34,715 bases of DNA from Nitrospirae bacterium GWB2_47_37 (lineage in GTDB: Bacteria; Nitrospirota; Thermodesulfovibrionia; Thermodesulfovibrionales; Dissulfurispiraceae): positions 1-34,715 of the forward strand of contig MHDU01000047.1 of assembly GCA_001803635.1 (NCBI GenBank), read 5' to 3'. Below the pieces are notes generated by a model. The model did not search any database, had not been told where the DNA came from, and saw only the letters and a program-made list of their open reading frames with translations. Position numbers and translations under genes: made by a program. Of the stretch, positions 21,590 to 30,333 are shown piece after piece. Position 1 is the stretch's first letter, and the number at the start of each line of letters is the position of its first letter.

Positions 21590-22780
21590 ATGCTTTCCGA
21601 AAGGGCTAAAAAGATCAAACCGTCCCCCACGCTTGCCGTTGACGCGAAGGCTAAGGCTATGAAGGCTCAGGGGATTGATGTCGTGAACTTCGGCGTCGGC
21701 GAGCCTGATTTCGATACGCCGGAACACGTGAAAGAGGCTGCGATCAAGGCGATCAGGGACGGTTTTACAAAATACACTCCTGTAGGCGGTATCGACGAGC
21801 TTAAAGACGCGATTGTCCGGAAACTTAAACAGGATAATAATCTTGAGTATGCAAAAGAAGAGATAATCGTTTCCTGCGGGGCAAAGCACAGCCTTTACAA
21901 TACGGCTCAAGCCATTTACGGACCCGGAGATGAAGTGATAATCCCGTCTCCTTATTGGGTATCTTATCCGGATCAGGTGCTGCTCAACGATGCGTCCCCG
22001 GTTTTTATTAAGACATATGAAGAAGATAATTTTATGCTGAGGCCCGATGTCCTCGAATCAAAGATAACAAAAAATACAAAGGCGATAATACTCAATTCTC
22101 CTTCAAATCCCACGGGGCTTACTTACGATAAAAAGACAATAGAGGCTATTGCCGGCATAGCGTTAAGGCATAATATTTTCATTATTTCGGATGAGATTTA
22201 CGAAAAACTCGTTTACGACGGCGCCGAATTTTTCAGTGTCGCGTCTCTCGGCAAAGAGATAAAGGATAAGACGATCGTTATCAACGGGCTCTCGAAATCC
22301 CACGCCATGACAGGTTGGAGAATAGGCTATGCCGCCGGGCCCAAGGAGATCATAAAGGCGATGACCAATATCCAGAGCCAGTCCACGTCCAATCCTAACT
22401 CTATCGCGCAGAAAGCGGCCGTGGCAGCGCTGAACGGGCCGCAGGATTTTATAAACACAATGCGCGCCGAGTTCGACAAAAGGAGAAAATTTTTAACGGC
22501 CGGCCTGAATTCCATCGAAGGCGTAAGCTGTTTGAAGCCCAACGGCGCGTTTTACGCATTCCCGAACGTTTCAAAGCTTTACGGTAAAAAGGCCGGAGAC
22601 AGGGCCATAAATTCATCTCTCGATATGGCGATGTATCTACTTGAAGACGCGAAGGTTGCGCTGGTGCACGGCGAGGCGTTCGGAGACGACAATTTTATCC
22701 GCATATCCTATGCAACCTCGATGGAGAATATAAAGAAAGGGCTGGATAGGATAAGAGAAGCTCTGGCAAATCTAAAGTAG
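21590..22780 (+). CDS. aspC: Aspartate aminotransferase (class I, subgroup Ib)
   Basis: A 396-residue PLP aminotransferase. It starts LSERAKKIKPSPTLAVDAKAK and has FGVGEPDFDTPEHVKEA, YTPVGGIDEL, SPYWVSYPDQV, NSPSNPTG with Asn173, and SDEIYEKLVYDG with Asp201 and Tyr204. PLP-binding Lys236 sits in NGLSKSHAMTGWRIGY. This is the Thermus/Bacillus-type (Ib) enzyme, interconverting aspartate and oxaloacetate with glutamate; some members also act on prephenate. AAGGAGG precedes the ATG. No promoter is visible in the 18 bases after vapC. era starts right after its stop codon. Confidence 0.93.
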   Translation: MLSERAKKIKPSPTLAVDAKAKAMKAQGIDVVNFGVGEPDFDTPEHVKEAAIKAIRDGFTKYTPVGGIDELKDAIVRKLKQDNNLEYAKEEIIVSCGAKHSLYNTAQAIYGPGDEVIIPSPYWVSYPDQVLLNDASPVFIKTYEEDNFMLRPDVLESKITKNTKAIILNSPSNPTGLTYDKKTIEAIAGIALRHNIFIISDEIYEKLVYDGAEFFSVASLGKEIKDKTIVINGLSKSHAMTGWRIGYAAGPKEIIKAMTNIQSQSTSNPNSIAQKAAVAALNGPQDFINTMRAEFDKRRKFLTAGLNSIEGVSCLKPNGAFYAFPNVSKLYGKKAGDRAINSSLDMAMYLLEDAKVALVHGEAFGDDNFIRISYATSMENIKKGLDRIREALANLK

Positions 22781-23665
22781 ATGGAAAAATTTCGCAGCGG
22801 TTATGTTTCTCTTACAGGAAGGCCGAATGTCGGCAAATCCACTTTGCTTAATGCGATATTAGGCGAAAAGGTCGCCATCGTTTCTCCAAAACCCCAGACC
22901 ACGAGGAACAGGATAGTCGGCGTTAAAACGCTGCCTGACGCCCAGATAATATTCATAGACACTCCCGGAATCCATAAGCCGAAACACAAGCTCGGAGAAC
23001 TTATGGTCAAAGAGGCAAGGGAATCGGCAAAGGAAACGGATGTGATACTTTTTATGGTCGAACCCGGAGAACCCGGCAGCGGAGATAAGTTTATAATCGA
23101 TATTCTGAAGGATTTAAATAAACCCGTATTCCTGCTGATAAACAAAATCGATACGGTTAAAAAGCCGGAGGTGCTGCCGCTTATAGACGCCTACAGCAGG
23201 CTTTATCCGTTTAAGGAGATAATACCGCTCTCCGCGCTTGCCGGCGACGGAGTTGACGGCTTAATAAAGACGGTTACGGATTATCTTCCGGAAGGGCCTA
23301 AATATTATCCCGACGATATGCTGACGGATCAGCTTGAACGGTTTATGGCGGCGGAGATAATCAGGGAGAAGATCATCAGGCATACCGAAGACGAAATACC
23401 GCATTCCGTCGCGGTGGAAATAAAGCACTGGTCGGAGAGGGAGAACGGGGTCGTAGTTATCGATGCGAATATTTATGTTGAAAGAGAGGGGCAGAAGGGT
23501 ATTATAATAGGAAAAGGCGGGTCGAAACTTAAATCTATCGGGACAGCCGCAAGGCTCGATATAGAAAAGCTGCTCGATACGAGGGTTTTTATAGAACTGC
23601 GGGTGAAGATCAAAAAGGACTGGCGCGGAGACGAACGCATATTAAAGGAACTGGGGTTTAATTAA
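22781..23665 (+). CDS. era: GTPase Era
   Basis: A 294-residue GTPase that binds 16S rRNA and aids 30S assembly. The G domain has G1 GRPNVGKS (13-20), G2 around Thr40-Thr41 in PQTTRNR, G3 DTPGIHKPKHKLG from Asp60 and G4 NKID. The C-terminal KH domain has GIIIGKGGSKLKSIG. The ATG abuts the aspC stop with no gap, and the stop overlaps the next ATG by one base, so translation is coupled along aspC-era-BFN-recO. Era and recO in one operon is common. Confidence 0.97.
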   Translation: MEKFRSGYVSLTGRPNVGKSTLLNAILGEKVAIVSPKPQTTRNRIVGVKTLPDAQIIFIDTPGIHKPKHKLGELMVKEARESAKETDVILFMVEPGEPGSGDKFIIDILKDLNKPVFLLINKIDTVKKPEVLPLIDAYSRLYPFKEIIPLSALAGDGVDGLIKTVTDYLPEGPKYYPDDMLTDQLERFMAAEIIREKIIRHTEDEIPHSVAVEIKHWSERENGVVVIDANIYVEREGQKGIIIGKGGSKLKSIGTAARLDIEKLLDTRVFIELRVKIKKDWRGDERILKELGFN

Positions 23666-24117
23666 TGCTCATTCAGATGAAAGTGGAAGGTTTGCTTTTC
23701 GATCCGAGAAGCGGCATGTATATCCTGCTATTGCATCAGATAGACGGCGCCGAGACCCTTCCCATATGGATAGGCAAACCGGAGGCCGATGCGATAGCCC
23801 TCGCCCTCGGAAAGGTGATTACTCCGAGGCCCCTTACCCACGACCTCGTTAAGAATGTATTCGACGGCTTTAATGTCAAGATCACAAAGATAGTGATTAC
23901 CGAAATCGTCGACAATACTTATTATGCCGCTATCCACGGAAGCGACGGCAAAAAGGACGTGAACGTAGACTCGAGGCCTTCGGATGCGGTCGCTGTCGCG
24001 CTCAGGGCAAGCGCGCCTATTTTCGTCGAAGAGAGCGTGCTTGAGGTAAGGATAGCCGACGAACTCGAGGAATGGCTGAAAAACCTGAAACCCGAGGATT
24101 TCGGGAATATTATGTGA
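23665..24117 (+). CDS. Bifunctional nuclease family protein (DUF151/BFN)
   Basis: A 150-residue protein of the BFN/DUF151 family, compact and soluble. Hallmarks are LLHQIDGAETLPIWIGKPEA and ALALGK near the N-terminus, RPLTHDLVKNV in the middle, and VDSRPSDAVAVALRASAPI near the end. Plant members have been reported as DNase/RNase; the bacterial role is not settled. Its start overlaps the era stop by one base and its stop overlaps the recO ATG (TGATG). Confidence 0.9.
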   Translation: MLIQMKVEGLLFDPRSGMYILLLHQIDGAETLPIWIGKPEADAIALALGKVITPRPLTHDLVKNVFDGFNVKITKIVITEIVDNTYYAAIHGSDGKKDVNVDSRPSDAVAVALRASAPIFVEESVLEVRIADELEEWLKNLKPEDFGNIM

Positions 24118-24884
24118 TGCTGAAAAGAACGGAAGGAATTGTCCTGAAAAATTCCTTATTCGGCGAAGCGGACCTCATAGTTACATATCTTACCCGCGAT
24201 TACGGCTTGCTCAAGGTATTTGCCAAAAGTCCCAGAAAGATTAAAAGCAGATTCGGAAGCAGTCTCGAACCGCTTACCTATTCCAATATCTCATTTATGG
24301 GCAAAGAGGACGCGAATCTGCCCCGCCTGACCCAGTCGGATATAATAAAGACCTTCCATACTCTTCGGGACGATTTTAAGCGCCTCCTGAATGTTTCCGA
24401 AATGCTGGAACTCAGCCTTAAGTTCATGCCGGAAAGGGAGCCTCACTTCGCCGTTTTTAAGCTGTTGCTCGGCACGCTGACTAAACTCGAACCGGACTCC
24501 GAGAATGCGTTGTATTTCCTGTATTATAAAATAAAATTTCTCGAGATTTCCGGATACGCGCCGAGGCTCGATATGTGCGGCAGATGCGGAACTACATCTT
24601 ATAATGGGTCTTGTAACGGGCATAATAATTTTTATGTCTCTCACGGTTCGATAATCTGTGAAAAATGCATCCGTGACAGGGAAGGCTCGATACGCCTGTC
24701 CGACGGGACAGTGAGACTCTACAACAGCCTTATAAAATGGCGTCTGTCGAATATAAACAGGGTAAAAGCGCCTGCGTATATGCTGTCCGAAATAGGGCAG
24801 GTCATAAATTCCCATGTCGCCTATATCTTAGGCCGGTCGAAACAATTAAGGAAAGAGAATTTTGCAGTAGGGATAACTCCTTGA
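24117..24884 (+). CDS. recO: DNA repair protein RecO
   Basis: A 255-residue RecO. It has the N-terminal OB fold with RTEGIVLKNSLFGEADLIVTYLT and GLLKVFAKSPRK, then the helical domain. The zinc site is CGRCG with CEKC further on. It loads RecA on SSB-coated DNA with RecR. An in-frame ATG at 24072 lies deep in the upstream gene; ATG 24117 gives the normal N-terminus and a one-base overlap, so it is used. The TTGACA of the next promoter covers the recO stop codon. Confidence 0.92.
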   Translation: MLKRTEGIVLKNSLFGEADLIVTYLTRDYGLLKVFAKSPRKIKSRFGSSLEPLTYSNISFMGKEDANLPRLTQSDIIKTFHTLRDDFKRLLNVSEMLELSLKFMPEREPHFAVFKLLLGTLTKLEPDSENALYFLYYKIKFLEISGYAPRLDMCGRCGTTSYNGSCNGHNNFYVSHGSIICEKCIRDREGSIRLSDGTVRLYNSLIKWRLSNINRVKAPAYMLSEIGQVINSHVAYILGRSKQLRKENFAVGITP

Positions 24885-24910
24885 CATAAGTGCATGAGTT
24901 AATTTATAAA
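24881..24910 (+). promoter_or_regulatory. Promoter of the hsp20-ino1-PIS operon
   Basis: TTGACA (24881-24886), an 18-base spacer and TATAAA (24905-24910) make a good sigma70-type promoter 39 bases ahead of the hsp20 start. There is no sigma32-like CCCCAT box and no CIRCE repeat, so heat control, if any, would be by other means. Confidence 0.6.
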
Positions 24911-24948
24911 ATCCTGTTTATGATTTTAACTCCGGGGGTCTGAAAAAA

Positions 24949-25356
24949 ATGGAAAAATGGGACCCGTTTCCGTTGAGGGAAAGGATCAATAAGCTTTTTG
25001 ACGTTTCGCAGGCCGGCAGGGGAATTGCCGACCAACCGGCATGGCTGCCTGTAGTGGATATTTATGAGACTCCGGAGGATTTTACGGTTAAGGCCGAGTT
25101 GCCTGAAGTCTCCGAATCCGATATTAATATTAAGGTTGAGGGCAATACGCTTAAATTAAGCGGGGAGAGGAAGTTCCGCTGCGAGGGCAGGAATTATTAT
25201 CAGGTGGAAAGGGCATATGGTTCTTTTTCCCGGTCGTTCTTATTGCCCGGCGATGTGGATCAGGATAAAATAAGGGCTACGCTGAATGACGGCATTTTAA
25301 GAATAGTCCTTCCTAAAAAAACTAAAGATATACCGAAACATATAGAAATAAAATAA
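24949..25356 (+). CDS. Small heat shock protein, Hsp20/alpha-crystallin family
   Basis: A 135-residue chaperone. The short N-terminal arm is followed by an alpha-crystallin domain from about residue 33: [49 protein letters not shown] and [12 protein letters not shown]. The C-terminal tail ends in an I-x-I motif (IEI). It should hold unfolding proteins in an ATP-independent way. It heads an operon with inositol-phosphate synthase, 19 bases downstream, an unusual partner. Confidence 0.93.
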   Translation: MEKWDPFPLRERINKLFDVSQAGRGIADQPAWLPVVDIYETPEDFTVKAELPEVSESDINIKVEGNTLKLSGERKFRCEGRNYYQVERAYGSFSRSFLLPGDVDQDKIRATLNDGILRIVLPKKTKDIPKHIEIK

Positions 25357-25375
25357 TCGAGGAGATATTAACGGA

Positions 25376-26479
25376 ATGGGCAAGATACGGATTGCGATTG
25401 CCGGGGTCGGCAATTGCGCAAGTTCTCTGATTCAGGGCATAGAATATTACAAGTCGTTACGGGAGGACAGCCCTGATATATCTATCGGCCTTATGCATCA
25501 TGACCTCGGCGGATATATGCCCGGGGATATCGAGGTCGTCGCGGCATTCGATATAGATGCAAGGAAGGTGAACAAGCCGTTAAAGGAAGCCGTATTCGCC
25601 GGGCCGAACTGCACTAAGGCGTTTTATTCCCAAATCCCGGATTATCCGGTAAAGGTACGGATGGGCGAAATCCTCGACGGCATTTCTTCGCACATGGCCG
25701 ACTATCCCGACGGTAAAAGATTTATCGCGGCAGATGAAAAGCCGTGCGATGCGGTAAAGGCGCTTAAGGAAAGCGGAGCGGATATGCTTATCAACTATTT
25801 GCCCGTGGGCTCCGAGCAGGCCGCAAAGTATTACGCTGACGCGTGCCTTGAGGCAGGCGTCGCCTTTATTAACTGCGTTCCGGTTTTTATAGCATCCGAA
25901 GATTCATGGATAAGGCGTTTTGAAGAAAAAGGCATACCCATAATCGGCGACGATATAAAATCTCAGGTCGGCGCGACCATCATTCACAGGATGCTCACGA
26001 AATTATTCATGGACAGGGGCGTAAAAATAGACCATACCTATCAGTTGAACGTGGGAGGCAATACCGATTTCCTGAATATGCTCAACCGCAACAGGCTCAA
26101 ATCTAAAAAGATATCTAAAACAGAGGCGGTTCAGTCTCAGGTTACGCACGGGATGACCGACGACGATATACACATAGGCCCTTCGGATTACGTGCCGTGG
26201 ATGGACGACAACAAGGTCTGCTTTTTACGGATAGAGGGACGCGGTTTCGGAAATATACCTATGCATTTAGAGATGAGGCTGTCCGTTGAAGACTCTCCCA
26301 ACAGCGCGGGCGTCGTTATAGACGCAATAAGGTGCTGCAAGATCGCAAAGGACAGGGGCGTGGGCGGCGCTCTTCTTTCCCCTTCGTCTTATTTCATGAA
26401 GCATCCGAGGACGCAGTTTTCGGACGAGGAAGCAAGGGAAATGACGGAAGAATTCATAGCGAATAAAAGGGAGAGGTAG
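25376..26479 (+). CDS. ino1: Inositol-3-phosphate synthase
   Basis: A 367-residue NAD-dependent enzyme turning glucose-6-phosphate into inositol-3-phosphate. The Rossmann start is [21 protein letters not shown]. Later motifs are [47 protein letters not shown] and [10 protein letters not shown]-like [15 protein letters not shown]. This is the short bacterial/archaeal type, as in actinobacteria. GAGGAG precedes the ATG. The next gene follows directly and encodes a CDP-alcohol phosphotransferase, so the product is probably used to make inositol phospholipid. Confidence 0.92.
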   Translation: MGKIRIAIAGVGNCASSLIQGIEYYKSLREDSPDISIGLMHHDLGGYMPGDIEVVAAFDIDARKVNKPLKEAVFAGPNCTKAFYSQIPDYPVKVRMGEILDGISSHMADYPDGKRFIAADEKPCDAVKALKESGADMLINYLPVGSEQAAKYYADACLEAGVAFINCVPVFIASEDSWIRRFEEKGIPIIGDDIKSQVGATIIHRMLTKLFMDRGVKIDHTYQLNVGGNTDFLNMLNRNRLKSKKISKTEAVQSQVTHGMTDDDIHIGPSDYVPWMDDNKVCFLRIEGRGFGNIPMHLEMRLSVEDSPNSAGVVIDAIRCCKIAKDRGVGGALLSPSSYFMKHPRTQFSDEEAREMTEEFIANKRER

Positions 26480-27058
26480 TTGATAAGCGCGAAGCTCGGG
26501 CATTTTCTCGATGAGCCTTTTGCTCCTTTAGCAAAGCGCATAGCCGTAAGTCCGAATATCCTCACCGGTGCCGGTTTTCTGATAACGGCGGCAGCGGCTT
26601 TGGTTATACCGTTTAATACCCTTGCCGGTGGTCTCTTGATAATCGCCGGAGGCTTTTTCGATATGCTCGACGGCATTGTCGCCCGCACTAACGGTAAAAG
26701 CACCAGATTCGGCGCGCTCCTCGATTCTACCCTCGACAGGTATTCCGATTCCTTTATTTTTATAGCAATAGCATGGTTTTTTTTCGACAGGAATAATCTC
26801 GCCGGGGTTATGTTGAGCATAGGCAGCCTTGTCGGAGCCTTTGTGATAAGTTATGTAAGGGCAAGGGCCGAGGGCATAGGGATCGAGTGCGCGGTGGGGA
26901 TTATGGAGAGGCCCGAGAGGGTGGTGCTCTTAGCCTTCGGCTGTATTACAGGATGGTTGTTTCCCGTTATCGTATTGTTGTTCCTCTTGAGCCATATAAC
27001 CGCTGTTCAAAGAATACTCCACGTCCGCAAGATGACAAAGCATAACAATAATCCGTAG
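26480..27058 (+). CDS. CDP-alcohol phosphatidyltransferase, probable phosphatidylinositol-phosphate synthase
   Basis: A 192-residue membrane enzyme with several hydrophobic helices. The family motif D-x2-D-G-x2-A-R-x8-G-x3-D-x3-D is complete: DMLDGIVAR, then FGALLDSTLD. Such enzymes swap CMP of a CDP-diacylglycerol for an alcohol phosphate. Next to inositol-3-phosphate synthase, the likely acceptor is inositol phosphate, as in mycobacterial PIP synthase. The start is TTG 26480, directly after the ino1 stop, with GGAGAGG just ahead. No later Met gives the full first helix. Confidence 0.88.
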   Translation: MISAKLGHFLDEPFAPLAKRIAVSPNILTGAGFLITAAAALVIPFNTLAGGLLIIAGGFFDMLDGIVARTNGKSTRFGALLDSTLDRYSDSFIFIAIAWFFFDRNNLAGVMLSIGSLVGAFVISYVRARAEGIGIECAVGIMERPERVVLLAFGCITGWLFPVIVLLFLLSHITAVQRILHVRKMTKHNNNP

Positions 27059-27135
27059 TCATCATGATGTGAGGCATACTTCTCTACGAACCATAGGCAA
27101 AAGCCTTTAATAACACAAAGCGCAAATCCGCAATC
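27059..27135. repeat. Left fragment of MITE-like repeat
   Basis: GATGTGAGGCATACTTC from 27066, then AAAAGCCTTTAA after a 16-base insert, resembles the terminal repeat of the elements at 27313 and 31958. The matching right end is not seen next to it. It appears to be an end left over from a decayed copy. No gene is seen here. Confidence 0.5.
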
Positions 27136-27304
27136 AAGGTATGGAAGGCACGGCTTCAAAGCCTTTACAAGTGCCGGTTTGCGTTCAGAGCATAGATATT
27201 CAACGAATCGCCAAATAAGAGAGCACCGATGCGGATGACGGGAAGGCGTATGTTAGTTGAATATTTCGTCGGTAAAGTCTTTTCCGCCATACCTTCCATA
27301 CCTT
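27136..27304. repeat. MITE-like element with 31-bp imperfect terminal inverted repeats
   Basis: 27138-27168 (GGTATGGAAGGCACGGC and on) and 27272-27302 are inverted repeats matching at about 25 of 31 positions. A second inner pair (ATATTCAAC near 27189, GTTGAATAT near 27256) adds structure. The element is about 165 bp, carries no gene, and lies between two pieces of the other repeat family. Its repeat ends share the AAAGnCTTTAC core with that family. Confidence 0.6.
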
Positions 27305-27312
27305 CGATCCAG

Positions 27313-27488
27313 CATTTTAACGGGATGTGAGGCGTGCTGAAAAAGCCTTTACTCATATGAAATGTCATAACAACATTCTCTTTCTCGTGAGCTACAACAT
27401 TGCTTTCTTATTGGATGATACAAATGTAATCTTCGGATTGCACCGGCAACTACACTTAGTAAAGGCTTTTGAAGGATGCCTCACATGC
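27313..27488 (-). repeat. MITE-like repeat, copy 1
   Basis: A 176-bp block whose reverse complement matches 31958-32131 along its length, with a divergent middle. Its own ends are imperfect inverted repeats: GATGTGAGGCGTGCTG then AAAAAGCCTTTACT at the left, and AGTAAAGGCTTTTGAAG then GATGCCTCACATGC at the right. The short frames inside it match those in the other copy only because the DNA is repeated. No transposase is present, so it would be mobilised in trans. Confidence 0.8.
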
Positions 27489-27531
27489 AATCAATACTTT
27501 TTGGCTTTGAAGACGTGTCCAAACATTTTTA

Positions 27532-27559
27532 TTGATTTTCGGCTGATGCGTGATATAAT
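27532..27559 (+). promoter_or_regulatory. Promoter of the HDOD/HD-GYP operon
   Basis: TTGATT (27532-27537), a 16-base spacer, and TGA-TATAAT (27551-27559), an extended -10 identical to the one at 2411-2419. It lies 37 bases ahead of the first gene of the operon. The shared nine-base -10 form could reflect a common promoter style in this genome. Confidence 0.6.
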
Positions 27560-27595
27560 TTGCATATCTTCTTCGTAAGGGCGGTAGGGTAGGAC

Positions 27596-27886
27596 ATGCA
27601 AAGAGTGAGCATTGATGAAGTGAGGCCGGCCATGGTGCTTGCCGTGACCATAAAAGATAATAACGGCAATATCCTGTTCCTCAAGGGTGTCGAGTTGACG
27701 GATAGGCATACAGTTCTCCTGAATAATAGGGACATACGAAAAGTGGTCGTTGAAGGCCGTCCAGTGAAAAGGGAAGAAAACGAAATTGAAAAGCTGCACA
27801 AGGAGATAGACGAGAGGTTTGTTACAGCAGGCCCGAACTCCATCGTCCTGAAAATAAGGGACATAATCAAGGATCTATTGACGTGA
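27596..27886 (+). CDS. Small protein of HD-domain-associated type, unknown function
   Basis: A 96-residue protein. It opens VSIDEVRPAMVLAVTIKDN, then GNILFLKGVELTDRHTVLL and DIRKVVVEG. This resembles the small beta-rich domain often fused in front of HD-GYP and related domains (I-x-L-x-P-G-M-V-L-A ... G-x-x-L-x-x-x-G). Its tail is a charged helix. It is probably a separate regulatory piece for the HD proteins that follow; the stop overlaps the HDOD start (GTGA). No catalytic residues are recognised. Confidence 0.75.
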   Translation: MQRVSIDEVRPAMVLAVTIKDNNGNILFLKGVELTDRHTVLLNNRDIRKVVVEGRPVKREENEIEKLHKEIDERFVTAGPNSIVLKIRDIIKDLLT

Positions 27887-28737
27887 CACCGGTTGCCGCC
27901 GACATCAAAGAAAGACTCTTCAACATAAGGGAATTGCCTACAATCCCGGTACTCCATAACCGCATACTTAAGTTGATGGACGGGGGCAATTATTCTCTGG
28001 ACGACTTAAGCAACCTGATAGAAAGGGATCAGGTGTTATCCGGTAAGGTATTGAAACTCGTCAATTCGCCTTTTTACGGCCTTTACAGCAGGGTGGCATC
28101 CGTAGGCAAGGCAATAGTCCTTATAGGCTCCAATCCGGTCAGGGGCATAATACTGAGCACATCCCTCTTCGACATCGCCGATGAAAAACTTCCGGGGCTG
28201 TGGGACCACTCATACTGTTGTTCGGTAGTATCGGGTTTTCTGGCGAACAGATTTAACATGAAAGACATCGGGGAAATAATGACCGCCGCGCTGCTTCATG
28301 ATATAGGGAAGGTGCTTATAAGAAAGCAACTGCCGGAAGAATCGGCGGAGATCGACAAGACCGTTCAATCCCGCGGGATAAGCGTTATGGATGCGGAAAA
28401 GATGATAATAAATGTTACACACGATGCTGTGGGGTCATGGATCGCCGGGCAATGGAACTTTCCTCCGATAATAAACGATATTATCGCTTATCATCATAAG
28501 CCCGGCCTTTGCGGCACGTACCCGAAAGAAGCAGCTATAGTACACCTGTCCGATATTATAGTGAAGGGCATCGGCGTCTCTGCTTCTATGGATCGGGCGG
28601 TTCCCCTGTTTGATGAACAGGGCTGGAAAAACCTCGCCTTGCCGGAAGACGAGCTTATGGATATTCTGTCGGAAGTGCTCGATATAATAGAAGCCGAACC
28701 CGCCTTTTCGCAGTATTTGTCGAAAGAAAAAAGATGA
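27883..28737 (+). CDS. HDOD-domain signalling protein
   Basis: A 284-residue cytoplasmic protein. The HDOD domain fills about residues 8-215: IRELPTIPVLHNRILKLM, LIERDQVLSGKVLKLVNSPFYG and VGKAIVLIGSNPVRGIILS. Unlike many HDOD proteins it keeps an HD pair in ALLHDIGK, and later YHHKP. HDOD proteins usually act as signalling scaffolds. GTG 27883 overlaps the previous stop (GTGA) and the stop overlaps the next ATG (ATGA), so the three genes are coupled. Confidence 0.9.
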   Translation: MTPVAADIKERLFNIRELPTIPVLHNRILKLMDGGNYSLDDLSNLIERDQVLSGKVLKLVNSPFYGLYSRVASVGKAIVLIGSNPVRGIILSTSLFDIADEKLPGLWDHSYCCSVVSGFLANRFNMKDIGEIMTAALLHDIGKVLIRKQLPEESAEIDKTVQSRGISVMDAEKMIINVTHDAVGSWIAGQWNFPPIINDIIAYHHKPGLCGTYPKEAAIVHLSDIIVKGIGVSASMDRAVPLFDEQGWKNLALPEDELMDILSEVLDIIEAEPAFSQYLSKEKR

Positions 28738-30302
28738 AAGATAAAGAGATCCAAAATTTCTTTCAGAGGCTTTCCCTGATTATAAGCGTATTTAAGGATG
28801 CCGAAAACATGTGCACGGAGGTGGTGAATTTAATCGCCCCGTCCTCGGATTTCAAGAGGGCCGTAATTATTATGAAGGGGTGGCACGGCGAATTCCATAC
28901 AATGGCCGTATCCGGCGGTGCAAGGGGAGAGAGGATCGAGCTTAAACATATCAGATGTCATGATGATATAACTAAATTCATAATGGACGGCATGAAGGAT
29001 AAAAATACGATAGTAGTAGATTTCCTGCCTAAAGAGCTGTGTTCGTCTGAAATAACTGCGGATGCCATTGTAAGCCCAATAACCAGCAAAGGGAAAGAGA
29101 TGGGAGTTCTGATAGCAGAGACGGATGAAGCGGATGAAATGAAGGTGCAATTAATAGATTCTGCCGCCAGATATGTATCTATGGGGCTTGAAAACCATAC
29201 CATTTATACGGAATGGATGGAAAACCGCATAGAGATGACCCATGAGATCGAGACCCTTCAACTCATGTATGAAATAGGGAAAGAGATACTATCAAACCTT
29301 AATGCGGAAGAGATAATAGAGACCGTCGTGCTGATGATAAGGAGGATAATCCCCTGCGATGGCGTTTCGATGGCGGTAGTCGCGGATGACGACGGGAATG
29401 CGCTTAAGGTGACCGCTTCGTGGGGCACCGGCATGGATAAAGGCGAAAAAATGGGGAACGACGTCCCGTTTTTTGCAATTCTTAATAAGGGAAAATCGTT
29501 TTATCAAAACGACATCACCCTCGATTTCAAAAAATCTCCGGCATTGTTGAAATGGGCCGAGGGAAAGCATGTCTATTCTTATTTCTGCGCGCCGTTGATG
29601 ATTAAGGACAAACTATTCGGGGCATTTATTCTGTCGAGTGTCCGGCCCGCGTGGTTGACGAATATACATATAGCGATAATAGAAAAGGTAGCGACTCAGG
29701 TCGGCATCGCCCTTGAAAACGCGAAACTTATGGAAGACCTTGAAGAGGTATTCATGGGAACAATCAAGTCCCTTATAGCCGCCATTGACGCGAAATCTCA
29801 GTGGACTAAAGGACATTCGGACAGAGTGGTGAATTACTCATATAAAATAGGCGAAAAACTCAGGCTCAATAAGGATACTATGGAGAGACTCCAGTTAGCG
29901 GCTATTCTCCATGATGTAGGGAAGATCGGGACGTACGAGGCGGTGCTGGACAAGGCAGGGAAACTGACGCCGGAAGAGATGGAAATGATAAGGAAACATC
30001 CGGCGCAGGGCGCGGAGATACTCATGCCTCTCAAGGGTCTCAGGAATATCATCCCTATCATGAAACACCATCACGAAAGATACGACGGCACGGGATACCC
30101 CGACGGCCTTGCCGGCGATGATATACCTCTTGAGGCGCGGATTTTGGCGCTTGCCGATGTATATGACGCAATGAAATCGGACAGGCCTTACAGGGAAGGG
30201 CTTACCAAAGAGGCGGCTATGGAAGAGTTGAAAAACGGGGCAGGCACACAGTTCGACCCCGCCCTCGTAAGAGTGTTTACGGATATATTAAATCAGGGAT
30301 AA
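28734..30302 (+). CDS. GAF-domain HD-GYP cyclic-di-GMP phosphodiesterase
   Basis: A 522-residue soluble protein. An N-terminal GAF-like region spans about 15-160, a clearer GAF domain about 180-335, and HD-GYP about 345-515. Metal and catalytic residues are intact: His361 in KGHSDRVV, His393-Asp394 in LHDVGKIG, and HHERYDGTGYP (446-456) with the GYP triad, then ALADVYDAMKSDRPYR. It should break down cyclic-di-GMP under control of a small ligand bound by the GAF domains. It is coupled to the HDOD gene (ATGA). Confidence 0.92.
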   Translation: MKDKEIQNFFQRLSLIISVFKDAENMCTEVVNLIAPSSDFKRAVIIMKGWHGEFHTMAVSGGARGERIELKHIRCHDDITKFIMDGMKDKNTIVVDFLPKELCSSEITADAIVSPITSKGKEMGVLIAETDEADEMKVQLIDSAARYVSMGLENHTIYTEWMENRIEMTHEIETLQLMYEIGKEILSNLNAEEIIETVVLMIRRIIPCDGVSMAVVADDDGNALKVTASWGTGMDKGEKMGNDVPFFAILNKGKSFYQNDITLDFKKSPALLKWAEGKHVYSYFCAPLMIKDKLFGAFILSSVRPAWLTNIHIAIIEKVATQVGIALENAKLMEDLEEVFMGTIKSLIAAIDAKSQWTKGHSDRVVNYSYKIGEKLRLNKDTMERLQLAAILHDVGKIGTYEAVLDKAGKLTPEEMEMIRKHPAQGAEILMPLKGLRNIIPIMKHHHERYDGTGYPDGLAGDDIPLEARILALADVYDAMKSDRPYREGLTKEAAMEELKNGAGTQFDPALVRVFTDILNQG

Positions 30303-30308
30303 ATGTGT

Positions 30309-30314
30309 TATACT
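30309..30314 (+). promoter_or_regulatory. Possible extended -10 ahead of the DUF948 gene
   Basis: TGT-TATACT lies about 20 bases before the ATG of the DUF948 gene, with AAAGGAGG in between. No good -35 is visible. It would allow the small envelope genes to be transcribed apart from the HD-GYP operon. Confidence 0.35.
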
Positions 30315-30333
30315 TTTTGAGAAAGGAGGCAGG

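Noticed and set aside
27327-27578. 83-codon frame on the plus strand inside the repeat
   Set aside because: Its peptide resembles that of 31895-32110 on the minus strand, but both lie in copies of the same MITE-like DNA; there is no ribosome-binding site and no conserved protein pattern beyond the repeat.
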